The notes under the pieces: generated by a model
Database searches by the model: none
Told to the model about the DNA's origin: nothing
Seen by the model: only the letters and a program-made list of their open reading frames with translations
Translations under genes and position numbers: made by a program
In this document: in pieces, positions 61,416 through 64,000 of the stretch
How the letters are laid out: every line of letters begins with the position of its first letter
Numbering within the stretch: position 1 is the stretch's first letter
Assembly: GCF_003007785.1 (NCBI RefSeq)
Contig: NZ_PXOH01000007.1
Location: 124,001 to 188,000, forward strand
Origin: Aphanothece hegewaldii CCALA 016
GTDB taxonomy: Bacteria > Cyanobacteriota > Cyanobacteriia > Cyanobacteriales > Microcystaceae
Length of the DNA: 64,000 nt
Direction: 5' to 3'

Positions 61416-61934
61416 TTAAGCAACAGCAGCAGCAGCCCGGTCAAAATAGCTAGAGATTTCGGACATAAGAGCACTACAGTCACCTTGGGTGATACCGTTA
61501 CGATCGTTAGCGATCGCAAGAGCAGCTTCTTTCATTTTTTGAACGCCAGCAGCAACGGAAGCACCAGGAACACCTAGAGCTACATAGGTTTCACGTAGAC
61601 CATTTAAGCAACGATCTTCGAGTACACTAGCGTCACCTGTGAAGGTAGCATAGGTTACATAGCGTAAGATGATTTCCATGTCGCGTAAGCAAGCTGCCAT
61701 ACGACGGCTGGTGTAAGCGTTTCCACCAGGAGCAATCAATTGAGGCTGTTCAGCAAATAAAGAACGACCTGCGTTAGCAACGATTGAAGACGCGTTGCTG
61801 GTGATGCGGTTTACTGAGTCCATGCGTTTGTTGCTTTCTGCAACCATTTTGGTCAGTGCATCGAGTTGGTTGGAACTTAGGTATTCGCCACGAGCATCAG
61901 CTTGAGCAACAACTCTTGTAAATGCGTCAAACAT
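61416..61934 (-). CDS. cpcB: Phycocyanin beta subunit
   Basis: A 172-residue phycobiliprotein, first gene of the operon. Cys82 (AACLRDME) and Cys153 (GDCSALM) are the two bilin attachment sites, and Asn72 (GNAYTSRR) is the site that is usually methylated. CpcS in this window suits Cys82; no CpcT-type lyase for Cys153 is seen. AGGAG lies 9 bp upstream of the ATG. It is expected to be one of the most expressed genes of the cell. Confidence 0.99.
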   Translation of the reverse strand: MFDAFTRVVAQADARGEYLSSNQLDALTKMVAESNKRMDSVNRITSNASSIVANAGRSLFAEQPQLIAPGGNAYTSRRMAACLRDMEIILRYVTYATFTGDASVLEDRCLNGLRETYVALGVPGASVAAGVQKMKEAALAIANDRNGITQGDCSALMSEISSYFDRAAAAVA

Positions 61935-62340
61935 TGGATCTATCTCCTACTTGACTTTAATTAATTATTTGATCTGGTCTTCCCCTTTTAGGGGTTTAGT
62001 TATTTAGGTTACCTTGTTGGTGCACCTGAGAGACTATTCTAAAGGTTTTTTTGATCGTTTTCTCAGTTTGTTGTAACAAATTGGAAAAAAACTTTACCTT
62101 TGTCTCATAAACCTCGAAAAGGGGACAAACATTTAGTTTGTTCAACTTTGGTTTGTTATTTATACCCCTCAGATAATTTTTATACACTGCTTACGGCCCC
62201 AGTTTTATTACATCTTGTTAACTTTTTTGCTGTTATTGTGTAACGAAATATAAACCTCGGCAGCGCTCGTGACAGGGGCTTTGGGGAAAATCTTCTCAAA
62301 ACTTTAGATTTTCTTAATACTTCTTTTTACAAAACTTTAC
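61935..62340 (-). promoter_or_regulatory. cpc operon promoter/leader region
   Basis: About 400 bp of AT-rich sequence ahead of cpcB with no credible ORF. It contains the hairpin CCCCTTTTAGGGG (61982-61994), TTTGTC..GACAAA arms near 62098-62129, and TATAAA-type text near 62183 as a possible -10. Long leaders are usual for cpc operons. The exact start of transcription cannot be read. Confidence 0.45.
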
Positions 62341-62356
62341 TATGACTCGAACTATC

Positions 62357-62383
62357 TTGACGACAGCCAAAACCCTATATAAT
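62357..62383 (+). promoter_or_regulatory. Candidate promoter of DUF2157 gene
   Basis: TTGACG (62357-62362) and TATAAT (62378-62383) are separated by 15 bp, slightly short of the optimum. They face the gene that starts at 62480. Confidence 0.5.
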
Positions 62384-62479
62384 GTGTCACTTTGTGATCT
62401 AACACTATGGATGAGGCGTAGGATTAAGGACGGAACTAGGATAAAGGGATTGTTCTGAAGAAGTGTGACTTGCTGTACT

Positions 62480-64000
62480 ATGAATCCTGAGCCACCGTCG
62501 AAAAAGATTTATCTTCAAATTCCGATTGATGCTGCTAACCCATTACTACTAGATGGTTTGGAAACATGGCTCAGATTTGGGTTAATCAGTGAGCAACAAG
62601 TCAAAAATATTTGTCAACAATATTTAGTTTGTTCTTTACCCGAAGTTCCTATCTTATCTCCTGCTGATTCATTACCAGTTTCTCACTCTCTAGAAACAAG
62701 ATTAATTCCTTCTCGAATCAATATTAGTCCTATTCAATCTTTTTTTAGTCAATTTTTTACGTCTTTTCGGGAAGAGTTAAGTTTACGTTGGTTATTATTT
62801 TTAGGATTATTTTTAGTTATTGTTTCTTCGGGAGTTTTAGCGGCGACACAATGGCAAAAATTTTCACCAATAGGACAATATTTAATTTTATGGTCTTATA
62901 CGCTAGTTTTTTGGGTAATTGGTTTTTGGTCAAAACGTCAAGAAAATTTATTATTAACTTCACAAACTCTACAAACAATTGCTTTATTCCTAATTCCAAT
63001 TAATTTCTGGGCAATGGATACCTTTAAATTATGGACACAAAATTTAGGAATTGTTTTGATAGTAGTTGCTACGCTTAGTTTATTAGCCATTTACTTTTAT
63101 AGTCGTTTATCCCAATTAAATTTAGTTGGACAAATTAACTATTTAGGATTAAACCTTTTACATTGGGGATGGCAAAATGCTGTATTTCCTATTTCTGCTA
63201 TTTATTTAGGAAGTTTTTTAACTGCAATTGATTTAACTTTTTTTCAAAATTTCTCTAGACAAGAGGCAAATGAGAGAGAAAAAGCTAGTTTCAGTAAAAC
63301 TTTGTTGCTTTATGGTTTAGCTATTTTATTAGTTAGAGGAATCTTTTTTTTAAAGTTATCTTTAGTATCGTTAGGTTTAGCTATTGGGATATGTGGATGG
63401 TTACTGAGACAAAAATCTGAAGAAGAAGTAACAATTTTAGATAAGGTTTTAGATATTGTTGGTTTAATTTTGCTTTTTTTCGGTTGGGGTGTTGCAGTAT
63501 ATCATAATGCAATTTGGCAAGCTTTAGCTATTACTGGATTAAGTTTACATTATTTTTGGGAAAAATTACGCACAAACTGGAGATTATCGGAGTTATTTGC
63601 TTTATTTATTATCGGCTTTCAGAGTTTATTTTTACTTGAGGATATTATCCCTATTGATATACGACAAAGTGTCAGTAATGCTTGGATAAAATATAGTCAA
63701 ACTTCTGATTATTCTTTATCAATTTATAGTCTTACTTTTTTTCCTTATATTATCCTGTGGGTTTGGTTTACGGGTTGGTTATATCGTGAGGGAAAACCTA
63801 GGTTAGCTAATTTTGGTGAATGGTTAACATTAGGTTTAGGTATTTGTTTAACCAGTTTAAGTTTAGAAACAAATGCCGGACGATCGCTTAATTTGTTACT
63901 ATCTACAAGTACTTTGGTTTATCTAGTATCTTTTCGTCCAATTCGGGTTTATTTAATTTATTTTACTCATGGTATTGGTTTATTAACTTTTATTTCTTGG
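62480..64000 (+). CDS. DUF2157-type polytopic membrane protein (partial)
   Basis: An open frame of 507 codons runs from ATG 62480 to the window end without a stop. It begins MNPEPPSKKIYLQIPIDAAN; residues about 20-50 resemble the DUF2157 N-terminal region (LLDGLETWLRFGLISEQQVKNIC), and from about 105 on there are many hydrophobic helices (LLFLGLFLVIVSSGVLAATQ onward). Cyanobacterial relatives are very large membrane proteins of unknown function. It is divergent from the cpc operon with its own TTGACG/TATAAT promoter. The C-terminus is missing. Confidence 0.78.
   Translation, partial: MNPEPPSKKIYLQIPIDAANPLLLDGLETWLRFGLISEQQVKNICQQYLVCSLPEVPILSPADSLPVSHSLETRLIPSRINISPIQSFFSQFFTSFREELSLRWLLFLGLFLVIVSSGVLAATQWQKFSPIGQYLILWSYTLVFWVIGFWSKRQENLLLTSQTLQTIALFLIPINFWAMDTFKLWTQNLGIVLIVVATLSLLAIYFYSRLSQLNLVGQINYLGLNLLHWGWQNAVFPISAIYLGSFLTAIDLTFFQNFSRQEANEREKASFSKTLLLYGLAILLVRGIFFLKLSLVSLGLAIGICGWLLRQKSEEEVTILDKVLDIVGLILLFFGWGVAVYHNAIWQALAITGLSLHYFWEKLRTNWRLSELFALFIIGFQSLFLLEDIIPIDIRQSVSNAWIKYSQTSDYSLSIYSLTFFPYIILWVWFTGWLYREGKPRLANFGEWLTLGLGICLTSLSLETNAGRSLNLLLSTSTLVYLVSFRPIRVYLIYFTHGIGLLTFISW

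Noticed and set aside
61996..62187. 63-codon ORF in front of cpcB
   Set aside because: It sits in the cpc leader, has no ribosome binding site and no recognisable domain.

Overview
The window is cyanobacterial chromosome of moderately low GC. It carries a complete phycocyanin operon (cpcB-cpcA-cpcC-cpcC-cpcD), the lyase genes cpcE/cpcF and cpcS, the rod-core linker cpcG, many HIP1-type GCGATCGC octamers, and typical cyanobacterial families (DUF3110, DUF3285, DUF4278, DUF1822, DUF6737, Tll0287-like). Gene content and the cpcBAC2C1D order resemble unicellular or colonial Chroococcales (Geminocystis, Cyanobacterium or Gloeocapsa-like). The genus is an inference and cannot be fixed from this sequence alone.

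Layout. 1-3056 (minus strand) is a housekeeping cluster, prfB-DUF3285-ybeY-dgkA-trpG, in which prfB uses a programmed +1 frameshift. 3097-4338 holds a frameshifted Rpn/PD-(D/E)XK gene and a DUF6888/DUF6887 small-protein pair. 4500-9586 has ftsH and a large RTX/Calx-beta secreted protein. 10162-13181 has cpcS, cpcG, an ABC ATPase, a NYN-domain gene and tRNA-Glu. 13375-18836 has infC, a hydrolase, ilvH, a second broken Rpn gene, an orphan C5 DNA methylase, a cupin and small helical ORFs. 18844-24047 has an ABC ATPase, a site-2 protease, murQ, a DUF3110 gene and cpcEF. 24061-27639 is a giant HTH/NB-ARC/WD40 STAND protein. 27867-30590 is a run of tiny genes, two of them DUF4278, ending in a TPR exoprotein. 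30805-34045 has DUF2267, DoxX, FAH-family, rpsF and bacterioferritin genes. 34121-42253 has an HTTM membrane protein, a PEP-CTERM choice-of-anchor-L protein with a 12-bp tandem repeat, and a 1650-residue RTX protein. 42784-49673 has an FTR1 permease, small secreted proteins, a degenerate GGDEF protein, a second hydrolase, rodA and mrp. 49770-54611 is an apparent operon of caspase-like protease, sigma-70-like factor and DUF1822 protein. 54750-58444 has a heme-type Tll0287 sensor divergent from a PhnD-like binding protein, then an aromatic-rich RTX protein. 58641-61934 is the cpc operon, and a DUF2157-type membrane protein diverges from it and runs off the window.

How the genes work together. 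CpcA and CpcB form the rod hexamers; the two CpcC linkers and CpcD build and cap the rods; CpcG attaches rods to the core; CpcE/F charge alpha-Cys84 and CpcS the Cys82-type site. No lyase for beta-Cys153 (CpcT) lies in the window.

The strongest candidates for something new are the caspase/sigma/DUF1822 operon with its threefold C-terminal module, the cluster of tiny DUF4278-type genes with a long hairpin, and a structured 420-bp intergenic region at 56656-57075. Two dispersed palindromic repeat families (GGGTTTGG..CCAAACCC and GTAGAGACG..CGTCTCTAC) are scattered through intergenic spaces, and a third palindromic element has landed in frame inside a WD40 blade. Both Rpn-type genes are broken, by different lesions.
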